Shown one piece after another: positions 6,230-6,263 of a stretch of 6,263 nucleotides of DNA. The stretch's first letter is position 1; each line of letters starts with the position of its first letter. The notes under the pieces were generated by a model. That model did no database searches. It worked only from the letters and a program-made list of their open reading frames with translations, and had not been told where the DNA came from. Location of the stretch: NCBI GenBank assembly GCA_023389135.1, contig JAEWEX010000317.1, positions 1-6,263 on the forward strand. Reading direction: 5' to 3'. Position numbers and translations under genes: made by a program. Source of the DNA: Pseudomonadota bacterium (GTDB taxonomy: Bacteria; Pseudomonadota; Alphaproteobacteria; Rhizobiales; Methylopilaceae).

Positions 6230-6263
6230 ATGAGCCTGAAGGACAACAAGATCCGCTGGGACC
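6230..6263 (+). CDS. Start of a further operon gene, product unknown (first 11 codons only)
   Basis: ATG 6230 opens a frame running to the right edge, reading MSLKDNKIRWD. It is supported by GGAGA at 6219-6223, six bases upstream, and by its place in the same direction 85 bases after the lyase stop. Eleven residues are too few to recognise a family. The hairpin in the gap leaves open whether it shares the transcript or has its own promoter; I see no convincing promoter in the gap. Confidence 0.6.
   Translation, partial: MSLKDNKIRWD

Noticed and set aside
4385..6249. Reverse-strand frames of about 310 and 380 codons opposite the beta subunit and lyase
   Set aside because: They are antisense to well-supported genes and rich in Val, Asp, His, Arg and Gly with no motifs. 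They are artefacts of high GC.
1..6263. CRISPR array, tRNA, insertion sequence or phage-like system
   Set aside because: No spaced direct repeats, cloverleaf sequence, transposase motif or terminal inverted repeats are visible. Genes fill almost the whole window.

Overview
The window is very GC-rich, dense in short-gapped genes, and strongly G/C at third codon positions. That fits a high-GC proteobacterium, most likely alphaproteobacterial, but no rRNA or other marker gene is present, so the assignment is an inference from composition and protein style. The content is accessory catabolism of a carboxylic acid by way of CoA thioesters. I see no mobile element, tRNA, rRNA or CRISPR array.

Layout: a leftward gene (1-909, cut by the left edge) encodes the N-terminal 303 residues of an FAD-dependent dehydrogenase of the fumarate reductase / 3-ketosteroid dehydrogenase / tricarballylate dehydrogenase superfamily. 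A 142-bp divergent control region (910-1051) follows, with a sigma70-like promoter overlapped by a GAACGTTC palindrome of the type bound by TetR-family regulators. To the right runs a tight rightward operon: an acyl-CoA ligase (1052-2758), a short-chain dehydrogenase (2759-3523, abutting the ligase stop), the two subunits of a family I CoA-transferase-fold enzyme (3543-4466 and 4490-5314), a short citrate synthase-fold protein of the citryl-CoA lyase type (5344-6144), and after an 85-bp gap containing a GC-rich hairpin, the first 11 codons of another gene (6230 to the right edge).

Working model (inference): the ligase activates a carboxylic acid to its CoA thioester, the flavoprotein desaturates a ring or chain, the SDR oxidises a hydroxyl to a ketone, the IpdAB-like pair acts on the resulting acyl-CoA, and the lyase splits a 3-hydroxyacyl-CoA, possibly one with a tertiary alcohol, releasing acetyl-CoA or a related product. 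Two points make the cluster more than a routine beta-oxidation operon. First, the beta subunit of the CoA-transferase pair appears to lack the catalytic glutamate of true CoA-transferases and resembles IpdB, whose complex IpdAB is a ring-cleaving hydrolase of steroid catabolism. Second, it is paired with a stand-alone citryl-CoA-lyase-like protein that keeps candidate residues for the citrate synthase His/His/Asp catalytic set. The substrate cannot be read from the sequence.
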